A stretch of DNA of 64,000 bases. Origin: Alkalispirochaeta americana (GTDB taxonomy: Bacteria; Spirochaetota; Spirochaetia; DSM-27196; Alkalispirochaetaceae). Shown here one piece after another: positions 16,564 through 25,323 of this stretch; position 1 is the stretch's first letter, and every line of letters begins with the position of its first letter. The notes beneath the pieces were generated by a model. The model worked only from the letters and a program-made list of their open reading frames with translations. It did not search any database and was not told where the DNA came from. The stretch covers positions 1 through 64,000 of the forward strand of contig NZ_FTMS01000003.1 of NCBI RefSeq assembly GCF_900156105.1, in the 5' to 3' direction. The position numbers and the translations under genes were made by a program.

Positions 16564-17779
16564 AAATATGATTGTGGGGCTCGATATCGGGACCAGCAAG
16601 GTCACTGTGGCAATCGCCGAGGTCCGGCCCGGGGAACCCCTGGAGATTATCGGAGTGGGGACATCCCCCTCGTCAGGTCTTCGTCGCGGGGTGGTTATAA
16701 ATATCGAAGCCACGCTTCGCAGCGTGGTGGACGCGATCGAATCGGCTGAACAGATGGCAGGACGCGAGGTAAAGCGTGTTGTCAGTGGTATAGCGGGAAG
16801 TCATATCAGCGGACTCAACTCCAGTGGTGTTGTTGCCGTGACCGGACGGGGCCGAGAGATAACTCCGGCGGATATCGCCAGAGTTATCGAAAACGCCCGG
16901 GCTGTCTCGATTCCCATGGACCGGGAGATTCTCCATGTGATCCCCCGGAATTACGTTATTGATGAGCAGGGAGGAATCAAGGACCCTCTTGATATGATCG
17001 GTGTCCGCCTGGAGGTGGAGGTGCATCTTATCACCGGTTCTGTGACGGCAGCGCAGAACCTGGTGAAGTGTGTAAACCGGGCCGGTTTTGAGATAGAGCA
17101 GGTGGTGTTTAACTCCATCGCCTCTGCTGAAGCGGTGCTTTCCCAGGACGAAAAAGATCTGGGAGTTCTCCTGATCGATATCGGGGGAGGGACCACCAAC
17201 GTCATGGTGTACCAGGACGGTGCTCCCTTCAGCAGTTTTGTTCTGCCCATGGGGGGGAGCCAGGTGACGGGGGATCTCTCCATCATGCTTCGCACCTCTG
17301 TGGAGTCGGCCGAGAAGATCAAGCGAGAGGACGGATGCGCCTATATGGCGCTGGTTGAAGAGGGCGAACCTGTTCTTGTTCCGGGGGTGGGTGGTCGAGC
17401 TCCTATCCAGTGCACCCGAGAGCAGATTTGCGAAATTGTTCAGCCCCGAATGGGAGAGATTTTCCGCCTGGTTCGCGAGCGACTGGACCGCCAGCGCATG
17501 CTGGATCGTGTGGCAGGCGGGCTTGTTCTTACTGGCGGAGGGGCTCTGTTGCCGGGAGTTGTGGAACTCGCCCAGGATGTGTTCGATCTGGGCGGGCGTA
17601 TCGGCCAGCCCAGTCGTCATGGAGGATTGGCTGATCGTTATCAGAGTCCGGAGTTCTCCACCGCCGTAGGCTTGGTGTTGCGCACCTGGCACAGTGGTGG
17701 GGGAGATGTCCCGGGCGGAACGGAACGACGGAAAGCAGGTTTAAAGCGCGTCACCCAGTGGATGAAGCACTTTTTTTAA
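16553..17779 (+). CDS. ftsA: Cell division protein FtsA (actin-like FtsZ membrane anchor)
   Basis: This 408-residue actin-fold ATPase tethers FtsZ to the membrane. It shows phosphate 1 MIVGLDIGTSKVTVAIAE, the 1C subdomain SGIAGSHISGLNSSGVVAV, phosphate 2 LLIDIGGGTTNVMVY and the adenosine motif GLVLTGGGALLPGV. The final residues KAGLKRVTQWMKHFF form the expected C-terminal amphipathic membrane-targeting helix. It starts at GTG overlapping ftsQ. A 63-base gap with a strong GGGGAGGG ribosome-binding site precedes ftsZ. Confidence 0.96.
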   Translation: MAGENMIVGLDIGTSKVTVAIAEVRPGEPLEIIGVGTSPSSGLRRGVVINIEATLRSVVDAIESAEQMAGREVKRVVSGIAGSHISGLNSSGVVAVTGRGREITPADIARVIENARAVSIPMDREILHVIPRNYVIDEQGGIKDPLDMIGVRLEVEVHLITGSVTAAQNLVKCVNRAGFEIEQVVFNSIASAEAVLSQDEKDLGVLLIDIGGGTTNVMVYQDGAPFSSFVLPMGGSQVTGDLSIMLRTSVESAEKIKREDGCAYMALVEEGEPVLVPGVGGRAPIQCTREQICEIVQPRMGEIFRLVRERLDRQRMLDRVAGGLVLTGGGALLPGVVELAQDVFDLGGRIGQPSRHGGLADRYQSPEFSTAVGLVLRTWHSGGGDVPGGTERRKAGLKRVTQWMKHFF

Positions 17780-17842
17780 TGGATTTGCACGCTTGAAGAA
17801 GCGGTAGAGGTTTTGATCCTGTGCACAAGGGGAGGGTAGTGC

Positions 17843-19051
17843 ATGAATTTTCAGGTTTATGAGGACGATCTTTCGATCGCCTCAAGTGGGACGAGTCCCA
17901 CGGTGATCAAGGTGATCGGTGTCGGTGGCGGCGGAAGCAACGCGGTGAATCGGATGATTCAGTCGGGGCTGACCAATGTCGAGTTTATCGCGGTGAATAC
18001 CGATCTGCAGGCTCTTCAGGGGTCCCAGGCGGAGGTCCGGATTCCTCTGGGAACCAAGATAACGGGTGGTCTTGGTGCGGGGGGAAAACCCGAAATCGGG
18101 GAAAAGGCCGCCCAGGAAGACAAGGATCAGGTTCGGTCGGTGCTTGAAGGTGCTGACATGGTCTTTGTTACCGCCGGCATGGGTGGTGGAACGGGCACGG
18201 GGGCCGCGCCGGTGATCGCTGATATTGCCCGGAGTTTGGGAATTCTCACGGTGGCTGTGGTGACAAAGCCCTTCGATTTTGAGGGCCGGAGAAAGAAACA
18301 GCTCGCCGAGGAGGGGATTTCCCGGTTGCGCGATGCTGTGGATACGCTTATTACTATCCCGAACCAGCATCTGCTGAAAATCGTTCCCAAGGATACTCCC
18401 ATAACCGACGCGTTCCTGGTGGCCGATGATGTTCTTCGCCAGGGGGTCCAGGGAATAAGTGATCTCATTACCAAAGAGGGAATGATCAACATTGATTTTG
18501 CCGATGTCCGAACAGTTATGGCGGGACAGGGTGACGCTCTCATGGGAGTCGGCTCCGGCGATGGTGATAATCGGGCTGTCGATGCAGCTACCAACGCGAT
18601 CAATAATCCCCTGCTTGAAGATGCCCGGATAGAGGGGGCTGACAAAATACTGGTGAGCGTTACCGGAGGTACAAGCTTTTCTCTCTCGGAGTACGAGGAG
18701 ATAATGAAGATTATCACCGCCAACGCCGACGCCGAGGTGCTTGTTATTGCCGGGACTACCGTTGACCAGACCCTGGATGAGCAGGTGCGGGTTACAGTGA
18801 TCGCCACCGGTTTCGGAGAATCCGAGCAGAGCGGTCTTTGCCGGGAAGAGGAAACGGTAACGGTTTCTGCCGATCCAGGAAAATCCGAGCCCAAGGAAGC
18901 AGAGCCTGAGTTTATTACCCTCGATTCCTGGAATACCTACACGCGGTCGAACCCGCACCAGGACGACCTTTTTGCGGAAGATGGCGAGGAGGAGATTCGC
19001 CTGGGGGTCCCCGCAATTTTGCGTAATCGGCGCCTCTCGGGGAACCGCTGA
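17843..19051 (+). CDS. ftsZ: Cell division protein FtsZ (tubulin-like GTPase)
   Basis: This 402-residue tubulin homologue forms the division ring. It has [18 protein letters not shown], the tubulin signature [11 protein letters not shown] near residue 114, the T7 catalytic loop [11 protein letters not shown] and a conserved C-terminal peptide [13 protein letters not shown], which is the docking tail for FtsA and partners. An acidic linker (about 320-385) joins them. It is the last gene of the dcw cluster proper; the Xer gene starts 21 bases later and is probably co-transcribed. Confidence 0.97.
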   Translation: MNFQVYEDDLSIASSGTSPTVIKVIGVGGGGSNAVNRMIQSGLTNVEFIAVNTDLQALQGSQAEVRIPLGTKITGGLGAGGKPEIGEKAAQEDKDQVRSVLEGADMVFVTAGMGGGTGTGAAPVIADIARSLGILTVAVVTKPFDFEGRRKKQLAEEGISRLRDAVDTLITIPNQHLLKIVPKDTPITDAFLVADDVLRQGVQGISDLITKEGMINIDFADVRTVMAGQGDALMGVGSGDGDNRAVDAATNAINNPLLEDARIEGADKILVSVTGGTSFSLSEYEEIMKIITANADAEVLVIAGTTVDQTLDEQVRVTVIATGFGESEQSGLCREEETVTVSADPGKSEPKEAEPEFITLDSWNTYTRSNPHQDDLFAEDGEEEIRLGVPAILRNRRLSGNR

Positions 19052-19071
19052 GGATAGTTCTGGAGGAAGTG

Positions 19072-19992
19072 ATGGTTTCCACGACGGTACTGGACCGATT
19101 TGCTGATTACCTTCGGGTGGAGCTGCGTCTCTCGCAGCAGACCGTGGAGACCTATCTGCGGGAGTGTGTTGGAGCCGAGGTGTATGCAAAGGATCGAAGT
19201 CTGGAGCTGTCGCTGCTCACTACGGCCGATGTGATCGATTATCTTCTTCACCGTCAGCATGCCGATGCTCCTCTGGATCACCGGACTGTGGCCAAGGGGC
19301 TCTCGGCTCTGCGGTCTTTCTTTCAGTTTTGTGTTCTGGAAGGGTTGCGTCCTGACAATCCAGCTACGACCATCAGCTCTCCCCGGGGTGAACATCGCCT
19401 GCCGGGGGTGCTCTCGGTGGAGGAGGTGGAACGTTTGCTCGAGCAGATTGATCTGGCTTCCCCCGGGGGGGTCCGCGATCGAGCTCTTTTTGAGTTGATT
19501 TACTCCTGCGGGTTGCGAATTTCTGAAGCGGTTGATCTGGAGCTTTATAATTTGTACCTCGACGAGGGGTTGGTGCTGGTTCGCGGGAAGGGTGATCGGG
19601 AACGTCTGGTGCCTTTGGGTGAGGAGGCGGCCCGCTGGGTTCAACGATATCTTGCCGAGGCCCGGCCCTGCCTTGTAAAGGTTGCCTCGGAGCGAGCTGT
19701 CTTTGTAAACCGTCTGGGGGGAAGGCTTTCCCGCAAGGGAATGTGGAAACGCTTTCACGAACTTACCCGGGCTGTGGGAATCGAGGCAAAGGTGCACACT
19801 TTGCGCCACAGTTTTGCCACCCATCTTTTGGAGGGCGGGGCGGATCTGAGGGCCGTCCAGGAGCTTCTGGGCCATGCCGACATTGGCACAACCCAGATAT
19901 ATACACATATCGACACCGAGGATCTGCGGGCCTATCACCAGCAGTATCATCCCCGGGGCGGGGCTGCCGACCGGGAAGACTCATCGGTGTGA
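19072..19992 (+). CDS. Tyrosine recombinase XerC/XerD family, copy 1
   Basis: This 306-residue protein has an N-terminal SAM-like core-binding domain and a C-terminal catalytic domain with a complete active site: Arg149 (CGLRISEA), Lys173 (GKGDRE), His242 and Arg245 (HTLRHSF), His268 (LLGHADIG) and nucleophile Tyr277 (QIYTH). It is a housekeeping Xer protein for dimer resolution rather than a phage integrase, judging by length and neighbours. The ATG at 19072 follows TGGAGGA by four bases. It probably pairs with the second Xer at 21831. Which one is XerC and which XerD cannot be settled by eye, but the HslV neighbour suggests copy 2 is XerC-like and this one XerD-like. Confidence 0.88.
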   Translation: MVSTTVLDRFADYLRVELRLSQQTVETYLRECVGAEVYAKDRSLELSLLTTADVIDYLLHRQHADAPLDHRTVAKGLSALRSFFQFCVLEGLRPDNPATTISSPRGEHRLPGVLSVEEVERLLEQIDLASPGGVRDRALFELIYSCGLRISEAVDLELYNLYLDEGLVLVRGKGDRERLVPLGEEAARWVQRYLAEARPCLVKVASERAVFVNRLGGRLSRKGMWKRFHELTRAVGIEAKVHTLRHSFATHLLEGGADLRAVQELLGHADIGTTQIYTHIDTEDLRAYHQQYHPRGGAADREDSSV

Positions 19993-20020
19993 GCAGGTGT
20001 GTCGGGGGAGGATGGATGTG

Positions 20021-20806
20021 ATGATCAAGCTCCGGTTCCACCGCCTCGGGGGGGCGCAGCCGCTGCGGAGAAAGATTCCGGAAGTCTTTCTCTTCGTGGT
20101 GGCGGCGGTTGCGCTCGGAGGAGCAGTTCTGCTTCTTTCGGGATGTCCCGAGAAAAAGGAACCGGAGCTCGATTTTTTGCGTGCCACCGAAGGAGTTGAG
20201 TATCAGGGGGTTGAGGTGGCGCCCGAACGGATTGCGGAACTCCGCCGGGAGGCTCGCCGGTACCGATCCAAGGTGGAAGAGGTCACGGAGGCATTGGCCC
20301 GGGAGGCCTCCTTCCAGAAACTGCTTGCCAATGAACTGATGCAGCAGGGAATGCACGGCCCTGCCCTGGAGGCTCTGCAGCGGGCCTTGGCGATCCAGAC
20401 GGACAACCCCGTGCTGTATTACCTGGCTGCTGTTGCTTCCGGCCGGGCTGCCCGGGCCCATCGGATCGACGGAGGCCGGGAGAAGCTCCTGGAGCAAGCC
20501 GAGGCTCTCTATCGGGATGCGATTGCTTTGAATCCCCGGTACCGGGCGGCTCTTTTCGGGCTTTCTGTTCTGCTCTCCTTTGAACTTGATCGCCCCCAAG
20601 AGGCGCTGGAGTATGCCCGACGCACGGCGGAGCTGGAAACAAAGGACCCGGCCGTTCGTTTTCTCCTGGCCCATGTCCTGGTTCGTACGGGAGAACTGGC
20701 TGAAGCGAGCCGGATTTATGATGATCTTGCCCGGACTGCGCCCGCTGCGGAGCAACGCCGACGGGCCGCTGCAAACCGTGACGAGTTGAGGAGGAACTGG
20801 CAGTGA
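20021..20806 (+). CDS. TPR-repeat lipoprotein
   Basis: This 261-residue predicted lipoprotein has a basic N-terminus (KLRFHRLGGAQPLRRK), a hydrophobic stretch FLFVVAAVALGGAVLL and the lipobox LLSGC, with the lipid-modified Cys about 43 residues in. Helical pairs follow that resemble tetratricopeptide repeats: GMHGPALEALQRALAIQTDN, LEQAEALYRDAIALNPRYRA and PQEALEYARRTAELETKDPA. Starts at 20012 or 20021 fit the GGGGGAGG site. It lies between the first Xer gene and dprA and overlaps dprA by four bases. TPR lipoproteins scaffold envelope complexes; the partner is unknown. Confidence 0.75.
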   Translation: MIKLRFHRLGGAQPLRRKIPEVFLFVVAAVALGGAVLLLSGCPEKKEPELDFLRATEGVEYQGVEVAPERIAELRREARRYRSKVEEVTEALAREASFQKLLANELMQQGMHGPALEALQRALAIQTDNPVLYYLAAVASGRAARAHRIDGGREKLLEQAEALYRDAIALNPRYRAALFGLSVLLSFELDRPQEALEYARRTAELETKDPAVRFLLAHVLVRTGELAEASRIYDDLARTAPAAEQRRRAAANRDELRRNWQ

Positions 20807-21834
20807 GGGACCAGGTCTGCACCCGGGATGATGTGCTGAGCCGGGCTCTGGCGCAACCCGCTCCCGAGAGAGATGCCCTGCTCATGGCGGGCCGTTTCCT
20901 CCCGTTGCGGCCTCTGGAGCGGATCCGTCTGCTTGCGGAAGCACCCGGGACGGAACAGTTGCTGAAGCTGGATCACTACCGGGTGGAACGGATTATCGGG
21001 CGTCCTCTGCGCAAAACAGCCTGGAATCCCCGGCAGCTTCTGGCAGAGACGAAGCTCGACCTTGATTGGCTCTCTGGAGGGGAGCGATGGATTCTCTGGA
21101 TTGGCGATGCCGGGTACCCCGCCCATTTGCGGGAGATCTACGACCCCCCGGCTGTTTTGTACGGCTGGGGGAATGCCCGGGAGGTTCAGCGCCGGGGAAT
21201 TGCCCTGGTGGGGACTCGTCAGCCTGACCATGAGGGAGAGGTGGCGGCTTTCCAGGCAGGCTATGATCTGGCCCGGAGGGGTATTGTGTGCGTGAGTGGC
21301 CTGGCTCGTGGAATAGACGCTGCCGCCCATCGGGGAACGGTGGGTGCCCAGGGCGTGGCCGTAGCTGTTCTGGGAAGCGGAATTGATGCGGTATATCCAG
21401 CGGGGAATCGTCCGCTGGGAGCTGACATTCTGGATCAGGGGGGAGCGATCGTGAGCGAATATCCCCCGGGTGCGCCTCCCCGACGGTATCAATTTCCTGC
21501 ACGAAACCGGATAGTGGTGGGACTCTCGGCGGGTGTGGTCGTTTTTCAGGCTCCTGAGCCCTCGGGAGCGCTTATCTCGGCGGAGTTTGGTCTGCAGCTT
21601 GGTGTAGAGGTGATGGTGCATGCTGTCGGGGCTGCCTGGACGGGGTGCCGCCGATTGCTCCAGGCGGGGGCTTCCCTGGTAGAGAACTCCGAGGCCGTGC
21701 TGGAACTGATTGGGCCTGGGGCCGTAGAATGCAGGGGTGAGGGGCTTTCTCCCGGCACTGATCTTTCTCCAGGGGATGCTGCAGAACGGGCAAAGCTGGC
21801 GCTCTTTGATCTTCCCGGGGAGGTGCGGCCGTGA
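20803..21834 (+). CDS. dprA: DprA/Smf DNA-processing protein
   Basis: This 343-residue protein binds incoming single-stranded DNA and loads RecA during transformation in competent bacteria; in others its role is unclear. An N-terminal helical extension precedes the Rossmann-like core: YPAHLREIYDPPAVLYGWG, ALVGTRQPDHEGE, CVSGLARGIDAAAHRG, AVLGSGIDAVYPAGNRPL and FPARNRIVVGLSAGVVVFQAP, then SGALISAEFGLQLG. It starts at GTG overlapping the TPR gene and ends in a GTGA overlap with the second Xer. No other competence genes are visible nearby. Confidence 0.93.
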   Translation: MRDQVCTRDDVLSRALAQPAPERDALLMAGRFLPLRPLERIRLLAEAPGTEQLLKLDHYRVERIIGRPLRKTAWNPRQLLAETKLDLDWLSGGERWILWIGDAGYPAHLREIYDPPAVLYGWGNAREVQRRGIALVGTRQPDHEGEVAAFQAGYDLARRGIVCVSGLARGIDAAAHRGTVGAQGVAVAVLGSGIDAVYPAGNRPLGADILDQGGAIVSEYPPGAPPRRYQFPARNRIVVGLSAGVVVFQAPEPSGALISAEFGLQLGVEVMVHAVGAAWTGCRRLLQAGASLVENSEAVLELIGPGAVECRGEGLSPGTDLSPGDAAERAKLALFDLPGEVRP

Positions 21835-22817
21835 CAATAGGCGAAGAGGTTGCCCGTTACCTGGACTATCTGAGGAATGTTCGCCGTCTGGCCCCTGCCA
21901 GTATTGAGGCGTATCAAAGGGATTTGCATATTTTTTGTGCTTTCCTGGAAGAGCACAGATGCGATTCCCTCTCTTCCCTGGACTCCCGGCTGGTGCGGCG
22001 CTGGATACGGGCCATGGGGACCCAGGGAGTCGCCGCAACCAGTGTGAATCGACGGCTGTCGGCGGTGAAGGGGTTTTTTTCGTCTCTTCAGGAAGAAGAG
22101 AAGATACGATTCAACCCGGCGGAAGCTGTGCGGAGTGTCAAAACTCCCCGGCGTCTGCCCCCTACGATGTTCGAGAAGGAGATGGCCCAGCTTCTGGATA
22201 TCGATCGTCATGACCTGGCGGGCTTGCGTACACGGGCGCTCCTGGAGATTCTCTATTCCACGGGAGCACGGATCAGCGAGATCTGTGGAGCCAACGTGGA
22301 CGATCTGGTCTTTCGGAAGAGGGCGCTCCTGGTGCACGGAAAAGGCGGAAAAGACCGGTTTGTTTTTCTGGGAGATACCGCCTTTGAGGTTCTGCGGGAG
22401 TATTTACCGCATCGTCACGAGTTCCTGGTCCAGCGGGGATTGGTGACGACCAAGGCCCTGTTTATAAATCTGCGGGGGGGGCGCCTCACCCCCCGAGGAG
22501 CAGCGGGGATTATAACCAGGCGAATTGCTGATGCAGGGTTGGGGAAATATCTGACTCCTCACGGATTTCGCCATTCCTTTGCAACGCATTTGCTGAATCA
22601 TGGAGCAGATATCCGGGTGGTACAGGAGCTTCTTGGGCATTGCCGTTTGTCCACCACCCAGATATACACCCAGGTAGGAATGGATCGGCTCCGTCAGATC
22701 TATCGCCAGGCCCATCCCCATGCACGATTGCGGCGGGACACAGCGATGGACCGGGGCACAGAGTGTGGCCGAGGTACAGCGATGGACCGGGACACAGAGA
22801 TAAAAAAAGAACAATGA
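21831..22817 (+). CDS. xerC: Tyrosine recombinase XerC/XerD family, copy 2 (XerC-like)
   Basis: This 328-residue protein carries the full tyrosine recombinase active site: Arg147 (TGARISEI), Lys171 (GKGGKDR), His244 and Arg247 (HGFRHSF), His270 (LLGHCRLS) and Tyr279 (QIYTQ). It is followed 25 bases later by hslV, the same xer-hslVU order as codV-clpQY in Bacillus, which supports a XerC assignment. The conserved protein ends near HPHARLRRD. The last 20 or so residues are a tail encoded by a 24-bp direct repeat and look like a recent addition. It begins at GTG overlapping dprA. Confidence 0.87.
   Translation: MTIGEEVARYLDYLRNVRRLAPASIEAYQRDLHIFCAFLEEHRCDSLSSLDSRLVRRWIRAMGTQGVAATSVNRRLSAVKGFFSSLQEEEKIRFNPAEAVRSVKTPRRLPPTMFEKEMAQLLDIDRHDLAGLRTRALLEILYSTGARISEICGANVDDLVFRKRALLVHGKGGKDRFVFLGDTAFEVLREYLPHRHEFLVQRGLVTTKALFINLRGGRLTPRGAAGIITRRIADAGLGKYLTPHGFRHSFATHLLNHGADIRVVQELLGHCRLSTTQIYTQVGMDRLRQIYRQAHPHARLRRDTAMDRGTECGRGTAMDRDTEIKKEQ
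22740..22799 (+). repeat. 24-bp direct repeat in the 3' tail of the xerC-like gene
   Basis: The 24-base unit at 22740-22763 recurs at 22776-22799 with one mismatch, a 36-base period. In frame it encodes two TAMDRxTE segments at the very C-terminus of the Xer protein. It lies outside the catalytic domain. Confidence 0.85.
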
Positions 22818-22842
22818 ATTATACGATGAAGGATGGAATACA

Positions 22843-23397
22843 ATGAGTACCACCAGGGGAACACCCCGGATTCGAAGCACTACAATCGTGGCGGTTCAGC
22901 GAGGTGATTCTGTTGCAGTTGCCGGCGATGGACAGGTTTCCATGGGAGAAGCCGTGGTAAAGGGAAACGCCCGAAAAGTTCGGACCATTTATGACGGGCG
23001 AATCGCCGTGGGGTTTGCCGGAGCCACGGCTGATGCCTTTACCCTCTTTGAACGGTTTGAAGCCCGGATCAAGGAGTATAGCGGAGATCTGATGCGCAGC
23101 GCCGTGGAACTTGCCAAAGATTGGAGAACCGACAGGACCTTGCGCCGCCTGGAAGCGATGCTCCTGGTGGCGGACAAGCACAAGGTTCTTCTCATCTCTG
23201 GTACCGGTGATGTGCTGGAGCCGGAACATGGAGTAATGGCAATTGGATCAGGCGGAAACTACGCCTTTGCGGCTGCCCGAGCGTTGCTAAACAACACTGA
23301 TCTTTCGGCCAGGGAGATAGCCGAACGGTCCTTGCAGATTGCCGGGGAAATATGCGTCTATACCAACGGTCATATTACGGTGGAGGAGCTTTCGTGA
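22843..23397 (+). CDS. hslV: HslV (ClpQ) protease subunit
   Basis: This 184-residue threonine protease forms the proteolytic double hexamer of HslVU. The active-site segment [20 protein letters not shown] places the catalytic Thr at residue 13, so a 12-residue leader must be removed; many HslV proteins expose Thr after Met only. The residues [20 protein letters not shown] and [16 protein letters not shown] are typical. The ATG at 22843 has GAAGGATGG upstream. It overlaps hslU by four bases (GTGA), ensuring co-translation. Confidence 0.95.
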   Translation: MSTTRGTPRIRSTTIVAVQRGDSVAVAGDGQVSMGEAVVKGNARKVRTIYDGRIAVGFAGATADAFTLFERFEARIKEYSGDLMRSAVELAKDWRTDRTLRRLEAMLLVADKHKVLLISGTGDVLEPEHGVMAIGSGGNYAFAAARALLNNTDLSAREIAERSLQIAGEICVYTNGHITVEELS

Positions 23398-24776
23398 AAT
23401 TAGAGGATCTGACCCCAGCAGAAATTGTCGCAGAGCTGGACAAGCACATTATCGGACAGACCAAGGCAAAAAAAGCCGTGGCGATCGCCCTCAGAAACCG
23501 CATGCGGCGCCAAAAGCTCCCCGAAGAACTGCAAAACGAGGTGGCCCCCAAAAATATCATCATGATCGGCCCCACGGGCGTGGGAAAAACCGAAATAGCC
23601 CGTCGGCTTGCCCGTCTTACGGGAGCCCCCTTTGTTAAGGTGGAGGCCACCAAGTATACCGAGGTTGGCTACGTAGGGCGCGATGTGGAGTCCATGGTGC
23701 GGGATCTCATGTCGGTGGCCATCACCATGGTGAAAGAGGAGCTGCGCGAAGAAGTACGCGAGAAGGCGCAACAGCGCACGGAAGAGCTCCTGCTGGATCT
23801 TCTTCTTCCCGGAGGGGGGCGCAGCAGGGCCGATGAGGGGTTGGAGCCCGTGGCGGTGAATGCCGATCCCGAGGGGGATCTCGCCGCAGGAGGGGTTTCC
23901 GCTCACACCCGGGAGCGGTTCCGCGGGATGCTTCGTGAAGGAAAACTGGACGAAAAGGAAGTGGACGTTACCCTGAGCAAGCAGGCCATGCCGGCGATCG
24001 AGATCTTTTCAGGTAGCAACGTGGAGGAGCTGGATCTCAATCTGGGAAATTTGGGAAGCCTCTTTGGCGGAAAGAAACGAAAGCGTCGCATGACGATCAA
24101 TCAGGCCCGGGAATATATCCTCCAGGAAGAGATGGACAAACTGGTCGATACGGAACGGGCCGCCGAGTTGGCGCGGGACCGGATAGAGAACACGGGAATT
24201 ATTTTTATCGACGAGATTGACAAGATCGCCACCCGCGAGGGACGTTCCTCGAGCGACATTAGTCGCGAGGGGGTTCAGCGGGACATTTTGCCCATCGTCG
24301 AGGGTTGTCAGGTCAATACAAAACATGGGGTGGTCGATACCTCCCACATCCTCTTTATTGCCGCCGGAGCTTTTCACATGAGCAAGCCCAGCGACCTGAT
24401 TCCCGAACTGCAGGGGCGCTTCCCCCTGCGGGTAGAGCTGGAAGCACTGGAGGCGGAAGAGTTCTATCGAATCCTTACGCAGCCAAAAAATGCCCTGATC
24501 CGACAATACAAGGAACTGCTACTCACCGAGGGAGTGATCCTGGAGTTCGAGGACGAAGCAATCCGGGATCTCTCCCGCATTGCCGCCGATGTAAACAGTC
24601 GCACCGAAAATATCGGGGCTCGCCGCCTTCAGACAATAATGGAGCTGCTTCTGGAGGAGGTCTCCTTCAATGCCCCTGATCTTTCAGGACAGACAATCCC
24701 CGTTACGCAGCAGTATGTGAAGGATCGCCTGTCCGATGTGGTGGAGGATCAGGATCTGAGTCGCTACATCCTGTGA
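23394..24776 (+). CDS. hslU: HslU (ClpY) ATP-dependent unfoldase
   Basis: This 460-residue AAA+ unfoldase feeds HslV. Walker A is [15 protein letters not shown] (about 62), the pore loop region [20 protein letters not shown], Walker [12 protein letters not shown], and sensor residues follow in [12 protein letters not shown]. An inserted I-domain spans roughly residues 110-240. The C-terminus [14 protein letters not shown] is the conserved tail that inserts into HslV. The GTG at 23394 has GGAGG seven bases upstream. The stop codon lies inside a 12-bp tandem repeat. Confidence 0.96.
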   Translation: MKLEDLTPAEIVAELDKHIIGQTKAKKAVAIALRNRMRRQKLPEELQNEVAPKNIIMIGPTGVGKTEIARRLARLTGAPFVKVEATKYTEVGYVGRDVESMVRDLMSVAITMVKEELREEVREKAQQRTEELLLDLLLPGGGRSRADEGLEPVAVNADPEGDLAAGGVSAHTRERFRGMLREGKLDEKEVDVTLSKQAMPAIEIFSGSNVEELDLNLGNLGSLFGGKKRKRRMTINQAREYILQEEMDKLVDTERAAELARDRIENTGIIFIDEIDKIATREGRSSSDISREGVQRDILPIVEGCQVNTKHGVVDTSHILFIAAGAFHMSKPSDLIPELQGRFPLRVELEALEAEEFYRILTQPKNALIRQYKELLLTEGVILEFEDEAIRDLSRIAADVNSRTENIGARRLQTIMELLLEEVSFNAPDLSGQTIPVTQQYVKDRLSDVVEDQDLSRYIL

Positions 24777-24812
24777 TATATCCTGTGATATATCCTGTGA
24801 TATATCCTGTGG
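24769..24812 (+). repeat. 12-bp tandem repeat across the hslU stop codon
   Basis: TCCTGTGATATA occurs three times head to tail (24769-24780, 24781-24792, 24793-24804), followed by a partial TCCTGTGG (24805-24812). The first unit supplies the last hslU codons and its TGA. Because the unit is 12 bases long, every copy carries TGA in the same frame. It is too short and regular for a CRISPR. Confidence 0.95.
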
Positions 24813-24816
24813 AGGG

Positions 24817-24844
24817 TAATAAACCCGGGAGGATGCGCCGATGA
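24817..24844 (+). promoter_or_regulatory. Possible sigma-28-type promoter upstream of flgB
   Basis: GCCGATGA (24837-24844) differs by one base from the sigma-28 -10 consensus GCCGATAA. TAATAAA (24817-24823) upstream resembles the TAAA -35 element with a spacer of 13-16 bases, depending on alignment. A sigma-28 gene is encoded at 49736 in the same cluster. Transcription would start about 30 bases before the flgB ribosome-binding site. Spirochaete flgB operons are usually described as sigma-70 driven, so this is tentative. Confidence 0.35.
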
Positions 24845-24885
24845 TAGGAAAAAGGAACCCTTAAGATGAGGAGAAGGAGTCGGAC

Positions 24886-25305
24886 ATGATCGAAGGAACC
24901 AGCCTGGGGAGGCAGCTTGATATTCTTCATCGCTCCATGGATGCAAGCCTGTTGCGTCAAAACGTGATAGCCAACAATATCGCCAACGCAAACACGCCCA
25001 ACTTCAAGCGAAGCGATGTGAACTTTGAATCTCGTCTGGCCTACGCCCTGGAGAGTTCTGCCCGGAAGCCCCGATTCCGGGAGCAGACTACCCATGATCG
25101 GCACATCCCCTTTCACAAGCCCCTGGACTATCGCGATGTGCGTCCGCGGCGCGTTCTGGATTTTGCCACAACGGCCAAAAACAATGGGAACAACGTGGAT
25201 ATCGACGTGGAGTCGATGGATTTGATGAATAATCAGCTGGCTTACCAGATGATGACCCGCTCCGTGGCAGATTCTTTTGCCCGGATCAACCTGGTCTTGC
25301 GGTAA
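24886..25305 (+). CDS. flgB: Flagellar proximal rod protein FlgB
   Basis: This 139-residue rod protein shows the flagellar N-terminal motif LLRQNVIANNIANANTPNFKRSDV and the C-terminal block VDIDVESMDLMNNQLAYQMM. It assembles the proximal rod on the MS ring after export through the flagellar type III apparatus. A strong GGAGAAGGAG precedes the ATG. It is the first gene of the flagellar superoperon, 109 bases after hslU, matching the arrangement known in Borrelia and Treponema where hslVU precedes flgB. Confidence 0.95.
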   Translation: MIEGTSLGRQLDILHRSMDASLLRQNVIANNIANANTPNFKRSDVNFESRLAYALESSARKPRFREQTTHDRHIPFHKPLDYRDVRPRRVLDFATTAKNNGNNVDIDVESMDLMNNQLAYQMMTRSVADSFARINLVLR

Positions 25306-25323
25306 GGCTTTCAGGAGTAGCAT

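Noticed and set aside
19874-20020. N-terminal extension of the TPR lipoprotein inside the first Xer gene
   Set aside because: It would place nearly 90 residues before the lipobox and overlap the Xer gene in another frame. The start near 20021 has GGGGGAGG and gives a normal lipoprotein signal.
19072-22817. A mobile element or integron based on two tyrosine recombinases
   Set aside because: Both are of housekeeping Xer length, with no attachment sites, flanking repeats or cargo genes. Neighbours are ftsZ, dprA and hslVU.
24769-24812. Short regular repeats as a CRISPR array
   Set aside because: Units are only 12 bases, adjacent without spacers, and no cas genes are nearby. This is a simple tandem repeat.
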